A stretch of 64,000 nt of DNA from Zanthoxylum bungeanum (Eukaryota > Streptophyta > Magnoliopsida > Sapindales > Rutaceae), in the NCBI GenBank assembly GCA_019454045.1, contig SKCR01033659.1, positions 62,001 to 126,000 of the forward strand. The letters are read 5' to 3'. Numbering within the stretch: the stretch's first letter is position 1; each line of letters opens with the position of its first letter. Made by a program: the position numbers and the translations under genes. Shown in pieces: positions 1 through 11,000 of this stretch. A model generated the notes under the pieces. That model did not search any database. It worked only from the letters and a program-made list of their open reading frames with translations, and was not told the origin of the DNA.

Positions 1-141
1 TTTTAGTGTCGCATCTCCTATCGACACAAGATGTTATTACTTTTAGCGTCGCTAGCTTTTCGTGACAATAAATTATACATTTAGCGACGATTTACTTGAC
101 CGCTAAATCTTTAGACGCTAAAGATCTTATTTCCTGTAGTG
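1..141 (-). mobile_element. CACTA (En/Spm) transposon terminus, rest off left edge
   Basis: The segment ends at 141 with the complement of CACTACAGGAAATAAG, a typical CACTA terminal inverted repeat. The DNA before it has closely spaced short motifs of the type tttagcgtcg / gacgctaaag in both orientations, as expected of the subterminal repeats bound by CACTA transposases. No coding part is visible, because the element continues beyond the window. The same motif family recurs at 55,285-55,480, so the two are probably the same CACTA family. The 3-bp target duplication cannot be checked. Confidence 0.72.
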
Positions 142-373
142 ATATTCGCTATTTGAAAATTATTATTTTTATAGCATTGTATAATTATTATCTATTTGTA
201 AATATGAAAAGCTTTTCTTCCTTGCAAACATTTGTACTTCTAGCAAAATAATATTGGATTACACAATAACACAAGAATGGGTGAAAATATACCAATATCA
301 ATGCATCATATCTCATCAGAATTCAACATTAAACGTGTTTGGAACCTCTTGAAAAATCCTTGTGTTGCATCTC

Positions 374-389
374 TATATATATATATATA
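374..389. repeat. (TA)n microsatellite
   Basis: A short run of alternating TA lies in otherwise featureless AT-rich DNA (142-439). A related tatata run follows at 420-430. No gene is seen here. Confidence 0.8.
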
Positions 390-439
390 AAAAAGTAATA
401 TAAGAAGGGTGTTGCATCTCTTTATATATATGTATGTAT

Positions 440-1316
440 TGTTGATGGTGATTTTTAGATCCGAGAGGTCCTGAAATATGGAGAAGGGTATAAAGGGGTT
501 TCCACTTCCCATATGAGGGGTTCAGGCCCAAGAAGTAGGGGTGTCCGACCCGACGAAGAGATCAGGCTTGTTTGCACTTAATGTCTGACCCGATGTAGAG
601 GGTTGTTTCTGTGCCTGCCCTTGCAGTAATAGGAACGATATTTGTAGTAAATCATCTGGAAGTCAGCTATAGACACCCGAGGAAGCTTTGGTAGAAACAA
701 ATATACTTAGGGAGGTGATCACTAGAAGATACAAGTTAGATACATGTGGTTGGGTTCTTGGAGCACTTGTCAAGAATGTTCAGAGGAAGTGAGGGAAGTG
801 AAGGTCTCAGCACCGACCCGACTTGGTAACTCAGCAGGGCAGAACGTCGATCGTTTCAAATTGCCGACCTAATGAGGTAGGTCGGGATAATAGCATTATA
901 TTCAAGTCCAGATAACGTAAACCATACATGAGAACTTGCGTCCCCCAAAAGGGGTGATGTGACATGAGTAGGCCACCAGTTTATCCTCTGGCATACGCAA
1001 TCGCGTGGGAATGGTTATAATACAGGCTGGCACCGTGGTGTAACGTGTATCAATTATCAAAAGTAGCATGATTTAATGAGGTGTCAGATGGTAGAGCTAC
1101 TATTTGCATGGTGATTGAGGAAGATAGCTTATGTAATAATGGCTTAGTAACGTGACTGACGTCACGAGTTGGTGTAATAGCAAAACTTGACCTAGTATAT
1201 AAAGGGGTTGAAGATTCATTATAAAGGGTTGGTCAATTTTATTCTAAACACTCTTGTAACTTGTAAGAGAGAGAAAAGTGAACATTTTTAGGAGAATTTA
1301 TAATTTTGCCATCAAT
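440..1316 (+). mobile_element. Family S LTR, 3'-truncated copy
   Basis: It starts with TGTTGATGGTGATTTTTAG, nearly the same terminus as the solo LTRs at 46,394 and 62,445 (minus). Inside are gtcggg/gacccgac motifs and a TATA-like tagtatataaagggg near 1,193-1,207, followed by a cttgtaacttgtaagagagag stretch that is also seen in the 46,394 copy. The last part stops near gccatcaat at about 1,308-1,316, and the 350 bp or so that follow in the longer copies are absent. No internal domain, gag or pol flanks it. Confidence 0.6.
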
Positions 1317-1534
1317 TTAAATAAATTTATATGTATTTAATATTTTTATATGTCCTTATTTGTAATTTCACAACTTATATTATAGCTTCTACTCAATATC
1401 TAACCAAACACCCTAAAAAACTTATAAGCTAGCTCACTCTATCGTTTGTTCCATAACTTATAAGCTAGCTTATACTATCAACACAATATTCTCTACCAAA
1501 CACACTCTTAGGTAGTGTTTGGTTGGAAGCTTAG

Positions 1535-2825
1535 GTGGTGTTTGGTTGGAATGAGATGAGAGGAGAGAGAGGAAATGAGAGTAGAGTACAGGAGATGAGA
1601 AGAGAAGAAATTATAATGGAATTTGATTTCATTGTTTGGTTAATATAAGAAACTTGAGAGGGAAAGAATATCATATAATTTTTATCGACTAATTTACTAT
1701 TTTATACTAAATATCAATATTTATTAATAATTAATTTATTAAATTAATAAACTATAAATTAAAAATAATCTAAAAATTGAAAGCATTTTTTTAATTAAAA
1801 TTAAAATTTATTTATTTGATGTTATATAAATTATCATTGTTTTAATTAATTATAATAATTTTCATAAAATTATAATAAAATTATTTTATAATATTAATAT
1901 ATTTTTATAAATAATTATAAATATGAAAAATAAACAACTAAAATAAATAAATATTACATTATTAGAATCGGGATCCGGCCTCGGGTCCAGTCCCCGGCCC
2001 CCCAGATCCCAGTCCCATCCTCGGCCCCGAGTCCGGGTCCCGGTTCCAGCCCAAGATCCCGTCCCCGGCCCCAGGTCTTGGTCCCATGTCTAGTCCTCGG
2101 GTCTCAGTCCCGACCCTGGTCGAGTCTCGGGTCCAATGCCCACCCCCGGCCTCGGGTCCCATCCCTAGATTCGGGTCCTAGCCCAAGTCTCGTCCCTGGG
2201 CTGGGGACGGGTCTGAGACTCGGGTTGGGACTGGTCGGGCCGGCTCTAGGCCTGTTCCGGACGCAGGTCTCGGTTCGGGTCTCAGGTCCGAGGTCCCGGC
2301 CCGGTCCCATTTCAATAAATTAGTAATAAATTATTCGCATATAATAATGATTCAGAAGTATTAATAAGTTTAGTGAATATTACAAAAGTAATAAGTAAAT
2401 TAGCAATAAATATTTTGGAACTAATTCATTTGAAGGATAATTAATATTTTGTAATATTTTTGTAGTAAATATTACAAAATAAATAACTATAAATGTTTTT
2501 TAAATGAACAATTAAAAAAAAATCTGAAATAAATATTATAATGAAAGATGAATTAATTATTTTACATATTAATAAAAAATTATTAATTATGATACATAAT
2601 AAAAAAATAAATCATTATAAAATTTTAATAGGGGTAATATTGGAAGCTCATGTTTTCATTGGGAGAGATATTTGAATTCCTCACTCTTTGATGAGAAATC
2701 TAAATTCCACCATTTGAGGGAAATTGAATCCCATAGAATTCAAATTCATTATCCACTTATGTTAATGGAAATGAGAAAGGAATTTGAATTTCTTTCCTCC
2801 CATCTTGATCCAATGAATGTATTTG
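1535..2825. mobile_element. Possible non-autonomous TIR element enclosing a GC-rich island
   Basis: The left side reads gtttggttggaatgagatg; the right side, reverse-complemented, reads cattggatcaagatgggagg. These are imperfect inverted termini of about 20-25 bp around a very AT-rich body with a GC island at 1,966-2,312. A direct duplication of gtgtttggttgg lies just before the left end (about 1,506 and 1,540). No transposase is present and I could not define a clean target duplication, so the superfamily is open; PIF/Harbinger or hAT termini often contain the gtgtttggttgg motif. Confidence 0.35.
1966..2312. repeat. GC-rich degenerate minisatellite (cgggtcc-type)
   Basis: About 350 bp composed almost entirely of variations on cgggtcc / ggtcccggcccc, with abrupt edges against DNA that is mostly A and T. 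Both strands are open in several frames only because stop codons are rare in such composition, so the small ORFs here are not genes. The block is rich in complementary gggacc/ggtccc pairs and could fold. Confidence 0.8.
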
Positions 2826-2829
2826 TCAT

Positions 2830-5068
2830 TTATAGATAATAAACTTGATGTTGTAATTAGTAATTTGAGTTAAATGTAATAGATTTGTTATTGTTATCAT
2901 TATAAATATATGTATAACATATATTTGGCAATGCTTAGGTGGGTATGTTTATCTAGTTCAATGACACATTCTTTTTTTGGGCAATTCATGTCCAAGTCAC
3001 CATCAATTGAATTGTCAATACTAAATTTTTCATCATGGTTAGGTGGGGATGCCTCAACCTTTACAACTATATTTTATTTTTGAACGAGTATGAATCAAAG
3101 TGATTTTTTTTTAGAACCGGGATTATATGGAATGGAACCAATAGTTATTTATCTATTTAACAGAAGCTGATGTCTTTCTCTCTCTTTTTTTGTTTTGAAA
3201 ATTACAATAATAATAGTTCAAGCAAATTATAACCTAAATAGTTCGACCAAAGTACCAAAATAGTTTAACCAAATTACAATAACAATAGTTCAACTAAAGT
3301 GGAAGCAAAATAGAACAAACAAAAAAATAGTTCAACAAAACCCAGCATGATCAAAATACTAATAAATCATCCTAACTCATTGATATCATCCACGGTCCAA
3401 GATTCATAGTTTATTTCTCTTTACAATTTCATTATTTTCAATCCCTAATTTAAATTACATGTATATAAAAAAATATATACGAGCCTGCAAAACAATAATT
3501 GTGTTGGTGTATGATTTTCAAGCTTCTATTAATGCTTCTTATATAGGTCTGCAACAAAAACCCAAAAGAAATCAACACTCATTAATCCAACAATTAGGAT
3601 TCAACAAATTGTAATCTTGAAACTAACAATACAAACTACATCATCACGCTTCAAAAAATCACTTTCTATTATAAACATAAGCTAATTAATATGTACATTT
3701 CATAGGAAAACCCTTAACCCATTTCAGCCAAATTAACCTTAATTAAATTTACAAGAAACACATAGATCCAAGCTAGAATTCGAATTTACCTTAATTAATT
3801 TTTATTTTTTTAATCAACAAATAAATAATTTCTTTTAAAAATATTAAAAATAAAAGACTAAAACAACTGTTTTTTAATTTTTTTTTTTAATATTTTCAAC
3901 ACTGTGAGCGTTCATGGCCATTATTTGCTTACCTTTGGTTTCAATGCAATGTGTTTGGATCTGTTTTCACAAGAAATTTGAACTAAAAGCTTTGGAAAAG
4001 AGAAACCGCACTATGCATACTGAAAAAAGAAGAAATTACTAATAAGCAAGTACCTTATTCACGAAGAGTTAACATGTCTGTTCATCTTCTATTCTCTAAC
4101 AGACAGAAAAATCTCACGTTAAAAGTTTGAAGGGTTAGGGTAAGATTTTTTATACGGTTTGATATTTATACTTTCCACTAAAAAATCTCACACAATTACA
4201 CATATAAAAAAATTCTTCAAAATAAGTAAGTTTTTCATTACTATAAGACTTTTTATTACCATTAGATTTGGACACTCTCTTTAAAAAATCATAATAATGA
4301 ATACCACAAGACTTTCTAGGTTATTTAAAAATCTTAATTAAATACCACAAGACTTATTTAACCCAAAATAATCTTTTAAAATCTCAATTGAATACACCCC
4401 CCTAAGTATTAATTCCAAAAAGAAAATGACATATATATTATCTAAGCATGTTAAAGATCTAAAACTAATTAGAATACAAGGCACTGAAGCCATATTCGCG
4501 ATTGTAGGGTAATTGAAATTTGAAAATTTGGAGGACTTATACAAATACATCATATAAGTTCTAAGGTCTAAACTCAATTTTGATGGATAAGATATCCCGT
4601 TAAATCCTAATTTATGTTTCTTTTTTGGGATGGTAAAAGCATTATCATTTTTTCTAATGTTTCTTTTGTTTTTTCAATTACTTCTAATAATTTACATAAT
4701 ATTTATCTTATTTAATTTTATGGTGTAGCTACATCGCTTTAAAATATGTTATTTATTTTTAATATTTATCTTCTATAACCGCAATAACATGCAAATATTC
4801 ATCTAGTTAAAAGTAATTTGTTACACTCTCTCAATTTTGGTTTTACAATACAGAGAATCGTAAATGAAATGAAAAATTCATGACCGTTATAAGATGCAAA
4901 GATTATAAGGTAGCATTTTCAACAACAACAAAAAAAAATGAAAAGAAAGTTAGCTACCAGACATGACTGCTTTGAAAAATTTTATTCAACTAGAGAAATA
5001 GTTGATAAATATTAGAATTCATTTTGAGGGCTGCGTTTCAACCTCGGTAAAATGGAATCGAAATTTCC
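2830..5068. other. AT-rich intergenic DNA, no gene recognised
   Basis: No coding frame with recognisable similarity, no LTR ends and no RNA gene were seen. 3,210-3,345 contains loose repeats of a tagttcaaccaaa-like motif. 3,840-3,900 and 4,740-4,930 are low-complexity A/T runs. Confidence 0.6.
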
Positions 5069-5240
5069 TTTTTTTTTTTTTAATAGTTGAAAACTCAGCT
5101 GTCAAATCATCTTTTCCGGGTTTAAGCAGAACAAATATAATTCCGGCTTCCTAGTCTCTTATAAGAAACACACTCCCTGAATTGGAACTCAGGACCTCAA
5201 AGTGAGATCATAAGTCCTACATCACTAAGCCACGCCCCTT
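5069..5240 (-). mobile_element. tRNA-derived SINE, copy 1
   Basis: Read on the minus strand it begins aaggggcgtggcttagtgatg (a Pol III A-box-like stretch), has a B-box-like gagttccaattc about 45 bp further on, then the family body (cttataagagac...gcttaaacccgg) and ends in an A tract seen as T at 5,069-5,081. The other copies in the window share this order. No convincing target duplication was found. Confidence 0.75.
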
Positions 5241-5690
5241 GAGGACTTCCCATAATTGTTATATGAAAGAAACCAATAAAATTTTCCATGGGTAATATTT
5301 GTTAATTAATTAATAAAATACTAGAAGTTGAAAGCAAAGAGATAAGCTTCTTAATTTGACCTGTAAAATCTTTTGACAAACCTAACAAAGACCAAGTCAT
5401 TGAAAACAAATGATTCATAATCTCCAATCTTTTGCGTGTTAAACATTCATGCACTTTGTTTTCAATCTTTATTATATATTTGTATTTAATTATAATCTTC
5501 AATGGTAAAAACAAACAACGTGTTTCATAATAATTTAACATGTATTGTATTGTATTAGACAACAATGTCACATTTTTTTTCCTTGTTAATCCTAAATCTA
5601 CATATATTATAATACATGCATGTCCGCATTAGATGAAGACTCTTTACATCTACATTATCTGCAAATATTTTTAAGTTTTAGTACATGACA

Positions 5691-5860
5691 TTTTTTTTGG
5701 AATCGTTGAAAATCCTATCGCCAAATCACCCCTTCCGGACTTAAGCGGAGCAGGTAAAACACCAAGATGTTCCAGGCTCTTATAAGAAACGCACTCCCTA
5801 TATTAGATACCAGGACCTCAAAGTAAGATCCTGAGCCCTACACCATGAAACCACGCCCCT
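5691..5860 (-). mobile_element. tRNA-derived SINE, copy 2, with target duplication
   Basis: Same architecture as the copy 450 bp upstream: an A-box-like start at the right end (ggggcgtggtttcatgg on the minus strand), a B-box region, a gagcctggaac...gcttaagtccgg body, and an A tract (T run at 5,691-5,698). The flanks carry a direct duplication, tacatgacat at 5,682-5,691 and again at 5,861-5,870, the mark of LINE-mediated retroposition. The last base of the left copy may belong to the T run. Confidence 0.85.
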
Positions 5861-5894
5861 TACATGACATGCTAATGTTGCGCATACATTTTAT

Positions 5895-6279
5895 GGTCCG
5901 GTTCATTTTTTTTTTTAATCAAATTACCAATCAAAAACAGTCGGTTTTATTATAAAATAAAATCATTTGAACCAACCACATTACAGACCAAACCGAATTA
6001 ACCAGAATCAAATCGTGGTTGGTTGGGTTTGGTTTAAAATTTAAAAATTTTATTATATTTTAATTAATTCAAACATTAAATTATCTAATCAATTTATTTA
6101 AACTATTAAATATTATATTATAAATAATTTTTTTTTATTTCAGTTTAGTTTTGGATTAAATCGAACCGAACTTAAATTAAATCGATTAAAAACAAATTTG
6201 AACCGAACTAAATAAAGACCAACCGAACCGCGGATTGATTAGTTCGGTTCGGTTCACTCATTTCCTGCCTACCCCTAGC
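5895..6279. repeat. Degenerate hAT-type MITE relic with ggttcggtt repeats
   Basis: The segment is dense in aaccgaac/gttcggtt words, often in inverted order, and ends with cctacccctag, the complement of the ctaggggtagg termini typical of hAT MITEs such as the one at 48,849. The left terminus is not preserved (tatggtccggttc) and no 8-bp duplication is visible, so this is a tentative call. Confidence 0.35.
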
Positions 6280-6390
6280 TGATGTAGATTTCTGATAGGT
6301 CCTATTTGTGATAAGCACGAGCAAAATAATGGAGTTTTATTATGAGTGGTTAATTATTTTTATCATTTTAATATATTTTTGTTGAATTTT

Positions 6391-6409
6391 CTCTCTCTCT
6401 CTCTCTCTC
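6391..6409. repeat. (CT)n microsatellite
   Basis: A pure run of about nine CT units in non-coding DNA. Confidence 0.85.
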
Positions 6410-6567
6410 CTATAGGAAAACGTTTGCTTCTGCGTATACAACTAAATAATGAGGTCACTTTTGGGTCCCTTTGTCAATATTATATTTTAAATGAATTTGG
6501 TCGACCTCAAATCCATTAATAAATTTTATTAATTTGGATGAAAATACATGTGATTTAGTAAGTGCAT

Positions 6568-7288
6568 AGTTTACGGCTGATTTTGGTCTCAGGGCAATAT
6601 GAGAATATTACTCCCGAGACAATCCTCCCTCAATAGTGAATTTGTTCGGTTAAGGGGAAACTAAAAGCAAACTTAGCAAAGACAGATAATACGCCAATTG
6701 ACAATGAGATTTAACGTGGTTCGGCGGATCTTGGTCCGACCTACGTCCACGGGCGCAAAAAAGATGATACTTTTATTACTCAAACACGCTTCTCAACTCT
6801 GCTTCTTGTTTTTTACAAGTCTGATGGTAATGATTCCGATGCCCCTTTGCACACACTCTACCCTCCTATTTATAATAACAGAGAAATCAGATTCCTTCTA
6901 GCATAATGATTCCCAGTTGAAACAATCTTTTTTCCTATGAGGATTCCTAATCCGAAACTGACTTCACTTTATTTATCCTATCAGGACACTGACTTATCAG
7001 TTTCCGTGTGAAAGTAGGATAATTTTATCCCTTTTCCCCGTAGAAATAGGATGTCTTATCTTCTGGGTATGCTTCGCCATCTGGTCGGTCTAGACATGGT
7101 CGGCCATCATGGGCTTCTGAGCTGAGAATGCTGTCACCCGGTCTCAAGTGGTCGGTCGCCTATCGTCAAGTGCTCGGTCTCTTACTCATGTGGTCGGGTT
7201 GACATTTGATTTCGACCAAGATGAGAATTACCCATTTTACCCCTGCCGTGCTGCTTAACTGTCATAGGGCCTTTTTACACCGCCAACA
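6568..7288 (-). mobile_element. Family S LTR, degraded
   Basis: The minus-strand start is TGTTGGCGGTGT at 7,288. The other end (agtttacggctgattttgg) aligns with tgttaatggttgatttt, the end of the solo LTR at 62,445. Between them is the family hallmark aacgtggttcggcgg at about 6,713-6,727, plus repeated gtcggtc motifs. It lies about 550 bp upstream of the gene at 7,837. No internal region or clear target duplication is present. Confidence 0.6.
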
Positions 7289-7444
7289 CATATATTCTTT
7301 AAGTCATTTTAATTTATATTATTAATCCTTTAACGATTTAAACAAATAAATCTGTTAAAATTATGAGATTATATGTCTTCTTTAAAATGTTAGGAAATTT
7401 TATGTCAATTTCCCAAAACGTTATGGTCTAACAACCTTTTTACT

Positions 7445-7615
7445 GTTTTTTTTTTGGAAATGTTGGAAACTCCGCCGTTAAATCATCCGACTCAGGCTTA
7501 AACGGAATAAGGAAAACTTCTGGTTGCCTCAGACTCTTATAAGAAATACACCTCTAAATCCGAACCCAAGATTTGATAATCAAATTCTACATTCTGTGCG
7601 ACCAAGTCATCCTTT
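7445..7615 (-). mobile_element. tRNA-derived SINE, copy 3, in the promoter of the 7,837 gene
   Basis: The T run at 7,446-7,455 is the A tail. The body motifs (cttaaacggaataagg, cttataagaaatacacc) match the other copies, and the head at the right end is diverged. It lies roughly 80 bp upstream of the TATA-like site and 220 bp upstream of the start codon of the gene at 7,837. Confidence 0.65.
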
Positions 7616-7693
7616 GTGGTACCCTTCTTAATGTATTAAATTTTGATTTATTTATCTAATAAAGTCAATAAAATAACATAACGTGGTACAGAC

Positions 7694-7702
7694 ATTATAA
7701 AG
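7694..7702 (+). promoter_or_regulatory. TATA-like site for the 7,837 gene
   Basis: The sequence attataaag lies about 135 bp upstream of the ATG. It is followed by a pyrimidine-rich leader (ctccttcccatctctcttctcc at about 7,751-7,772) typical of plant 5' untranslated regions. The assignment rests only on position and composition. Confidence 0.35.
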
Positions 7703-7836
7703 TTGCTACTCTCATAAAACTACCAAACCCAATAAAACCAACAATATCTTCTCCTTCCCATCTCTCTTCTCCTTCAAATCAACAATTTAAAAATATTCTT
7801 CTCATTATTTTTCTTCATCAAAAAAGATCAAAGTAA

Positions 7837-8178
7837 ATGGAAGGATTAATTCCAATGGTGTTTAAGGCAATGAAGAAGAACAAAATTCGCCGGCAGTACG
7901 AGTGTCTTTCATCCGGGGCAGCTCAAAGTTACAACATAGGAAACTTCTATGGCACTTCTAATGGTCATGGTCATCAAAACTCTGTGTATGTGACACATTC
8001 AGGAGAGAAACTGGAGAAGACACTCAGTCACCGCCGGCATAAGTCAGTCGGAGACTTATACGTTGGCTACTCACCGGCGAATTTTGGTGGTGGTAGTGGT
8101 GGTTCTCCTCCTCCAAGGGCTAAGCAACTTGTGAGGTTTAGGAGTCGAAGAATGTTTTCATGTGTAACAGGGTGCTAG
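7837..8178 (+). CDS. Small conserved plant protein of unknown function (113 aa)
   Basis: A single-exon 113-residue basic protein. It begins MEGLIPMVFKAMKKNK, followed by RRQYECLSSGAAQSYNI at about residues 18-34, a variable middle, a basic RRHKSVGDLY segment (about 66-75), a Gly/Pro/Ser linker (83-92) and a C-terminal KQLVRFRSRRMFSCVTG. From memory, the N-terminal MEGLIP...YECLSSG block and the C-terminal RFRS..MFSCVTG block are shared by a family of short plant proteins; no biochemical role is known to me. No signal peptide, membrane helix or catalytic motif is visible. The ATG is the first in the leader and has a purine at -3. There is no in-frame stop or frameshift, unlike everything around it, so it is probably a working gene. 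It is hemmed in by an LTR and a SINE upstream and a gypsy relic downstream. Confidence 0.85.
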   Translation: MEGLIPMVFKAMKKNKIRRQYECLSSGAAQSYNIGNFYGTSNGHGHQNSVYVTHSGEKLEKTLSHRRHKSVGDLYVGYSPANFGGGSGGSPPPRAKQLVRFRSRRMFSCVTGC

Positions 8179-8559
8179 TTCAATTATAGATTGCAAAAAG
8201 CTTCTTTGGTAACAAAAAAAAAAAAGAAAATTGTAAGATTCTGCCTTTTTGCTTTTGTTTAGGTGATGATATGATAAATTGGTAATGTTTTATGTTTTTA
8301 TTTGTTATTTTTGGATTAAGTCTTTGAAGCACCATGTTGTTGTAACTTGTAAGTAATTAAGGCTAGCTAATATAAATTGTATATTATGTGTAATGCTTAA
8401 ATTAAATTTTGTTTGAAAGCTTGAATGAGGTCGAATTAATTTTCCAGCTTGTGGGTTAGCTGTTTAGTTTTGAGAGAGTGAGTTGTGAGCCCCCATCAAA
8501 CAATTTATTTTGCATTGAAAGAATCTTCCCAAGTTTTGATGGGCATAATTTTTGCAAAA

Positions 8560-9420
8560 GGCTCTTAGCTTGCTTAGTTAACTTGGGAACGATAGACTGT
8601 CAATAGGTCTTGGAAGAATGCTTGACTTGGAATGATAGTGTCATTCTAACAAGTTTATAGGCGGTGTCGATGATGTTAGTTTTCCCATATTGCGATGTGT
8701 AATCTTGTGTCATTAGATTTTCAATAGACTTACATATTTTCTTTTGTCTAACTCCTTGTTCCACCACTTCCCTATAAATGCACTTTCAAATTTCTTCGTC
8801 TAACTCCGCATCAGACGTATGCACAATACATGCTTCAAGATTGTCAGTTTGAGAGTGCAGATTGAATGTATCCTGAATGGCAAAATTTAATATATCTATT
8901 CTAATGTCCTCATCTTGCTTTGTTGGTGTGGAAGTTATGAGTGACTCATCTATTTATACTTTCTCATGGCAAACTGAGATGGCATCGCCAACTTATTTCT
9001 ATTCTCTCATGGGGTTGTCTTTTGTGTTCTTTGGGAAAACTCCTTATGACCTCTGGCTCGGGTTTCCAAATTCCATGTTCAAGGGTGTCATCTGACTCTG
9101 TACCATTGTTTCCGATCTAGTAATATTTTTCAGGGTTTTTTCGTTCTGATTGGTTATCTGCTTAAGCAAATCCTCCAATGATGGTTTTGGTTCTTAAGGG
9201 AATTTTTGAGCTTGTGGCGGGTACAAGAGATATAATGGTTCAGTGGGATATGCAGGATCTTCATTTTTTACCATGTAAAATGCTGATGGTTTTGCCACCC
9301 GGGAGTGCAGCTGAACGTGCAATGGGCACTAGGGTGGTTGTCCCCACATATCTCACATCTCATCATTGTGCTTTGAAAGGCTTAAGCATACATCATGTTA
9401 CTTCTCTCTGAAATCCATTG
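8560..9420 (-). pseudogene. Ty3/gypsy (Athila-like) gag C-terminus and linker, decayed
   Basis: On the minus strand, 9,319-9,357 encodes CEICGDNHPSAHC, a CX2CX4HX4C zinc knuckle of the type found in Athila-lineage Gag. It is followed by TPGWQNHQHFTW, matching the family's conserved PGWRNHPNFSW motif, and by SLEDLLKQITNQNE (about 9,130-9,180), matching the SLEDLLKEYI... segment. Further on are GVFPKNTKDNP and a long Gag-protease linker with several stops and shifts, fading out near 8,560. The knuckle lies only about 300 bp from the primer site at 9,641, so most of Gag is deleted. The relic starts about 250-400 bp downstream of the stop codon of the gene at 7,837. Confidence 0.72.
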
Positions 9421-9640
9421 ATAAGTATTAGTTTGGTCAACAGGCCTCCGAAAATTGAACTGTATCTCACCAACATAAGGTATTGCATAATTTCTTATAA
9501 CTCTTAGTTCTCACATCGTCCACTAATACTCCATTATTCGACCACATGGAATCAAAGAAAAATAAAAAGAAAAACGGTTTTTTTTTTTGCTAAAGCAAGT
9601 AGAGTGTTATCCTCATATTAATAAAGAAAAATAAAATAAA

Positions 9641-9658
9641 TCCCAGATAACGATACCA
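9641..9658 (-). other. Decayed primer binding site of the Athila-like element
   Basis: On the minus strand it reads tggtatcgttatctggga. The lineage's usual site is of the form tggcgccgttgccgggga, and the differences are all C-to-T or G-to-A, consistent with methylation decay. It follows the presumed LTR end acgatca with a short spacer, as in that lineage. Confidence 0.55.
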
Positions 9659-9664
9659 AAAACT

Positions 9665-11000
9665 TGATCGTGATTTTATAAATCTACCACGCAATCGCAC
9701 ATATCGCTTAAGTAATATAGTGATTATTAGTCGGATGTCAAACCCGCATAGAGTTATTATGTCTCCTATTAATATCAAGACTAATCTGCTTAACTTAAAC
9801 TAAATTATTGGTTAAGAAAAAATGGTGATTAATATGCAATTAGCATAAAGTAAATAAATAGCAAACAAATAATAATTTTATAAATAAACTTTATGCACGA
9901 GAAGAACCTAGGGTTGTAATTTTACCTAAGCACGCAAATAATGAGTTCAGATATTTTCCATTCAGTTGGATAATCATTACTAATTATTAACCTAGAATAC
10001 TAAATTATTCACAAGCCTCTTTCGATGGTCATGTACATATATTCAAAATAAATCAATTAATTATATGTATATTTTAATTAAATTAAACTGAAGTCGTTAA
10101 GGCCATGTTCTAATCTTGCTACGTATGCCTTTTAAGTATATGTTTGTCTTGTAGAGAAATATATTCAACGAATAAGATCACACGCTATTATTCTCACGGC
10201 TAACCCAAATTCCCTCCGTCGAATTCCTAAGGATTTACCAAGACTATTCTATTGTTGGTGACAAGAAACTCACTTGGATTCGAAAATCAAGCAAACCCCA
10301 AGTATTCTTTCTTAAACCCCAAGAACCTTAATCAATGATTTTGTAAGAACAAAACACATCCAAGATCAGCCCTAAACCACCATGAAACATTGCCCATGAT
10401 AACTGAAAACATGACATCAGTGTGTTATGCTAGCAATGGAGACGCCACTAAGCTTGCTAAATTTAGATAAGTCGATTTAAACTTGAAAAATGGAATCTCT
10501 CCCTCACAAGAAATTCGGACATAGCCAAAAGCTTAAAGCTTAAGTGTTTTTCTTTCAAAATTCGTGAATAATGTTAAGGAAGAAGAAAATCAAGTTTAAA
10601 TAGGTTACAAAAAAGAAACCATAAAGGCATAAAGATAAAAATTCCCTTAAATGGCGAAATTATAAAAAATGCTAAAATCTTCAAGTCTTTAAAGGCTTGT
10701 GAAGCTTCATTCAGAACTGATTTGAGCCAAGTTAAGTAGCTTAGGGCCCTCTCCATTGAAGCCCACATGCGTCTCTAGTGTGGCTCTGATTTGTTTGTTG
10801 CAGTCGGTTATAAAACTCTGAATTAATCTTGTCATTGGTTCTCTGATTCTTTTGGCCTTCTGTCTTGTGATTGGCTCTTCCGGTACTTACAATGACTCCA
10901 TTATGTTGTTGGCCATGTCCTTTGATGCTCCATGTGTGGCCTGGATCATGTCAGTTGGCCAAACAAATAAAATATACGTTCAAGCATAGAGAATAATAAA
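9665..11000 (-). mobile_element. Probable LTR of the Athila-like element (right limit unclear)
   Basis: The segment begins right next to the decayed primer site with tgatcgtga (the minus-strand end is tcacgatca). It is long, AT-rich and non-coding, as Athila LTRs are. I could not find the other LTR terminus, so the right limit is approximate. An alternative is unrelated intergenic DNA beyond about 10,100. Confidence 0.35.

Noticed and set aside
1962..2323. Three small ORFs in the GC-rich island
   Set aside because: Both strands are open because of the low A/T content. The peptides are simple Gly/Pro/Arg or Ser/Leu repeats.
3920..4140. Possible exon near a ttcatggccattatttgc stretch
   Set aside because: No frame of useful length and no splice-site context could be supported.
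8877..9095. Plus-strand KTPYDLWLG motif resembling copia integrase
   Set aside because: The opposite strand gives a much longer and better supported gypsy Gag linker, and the plus-strand match is only a few residues.
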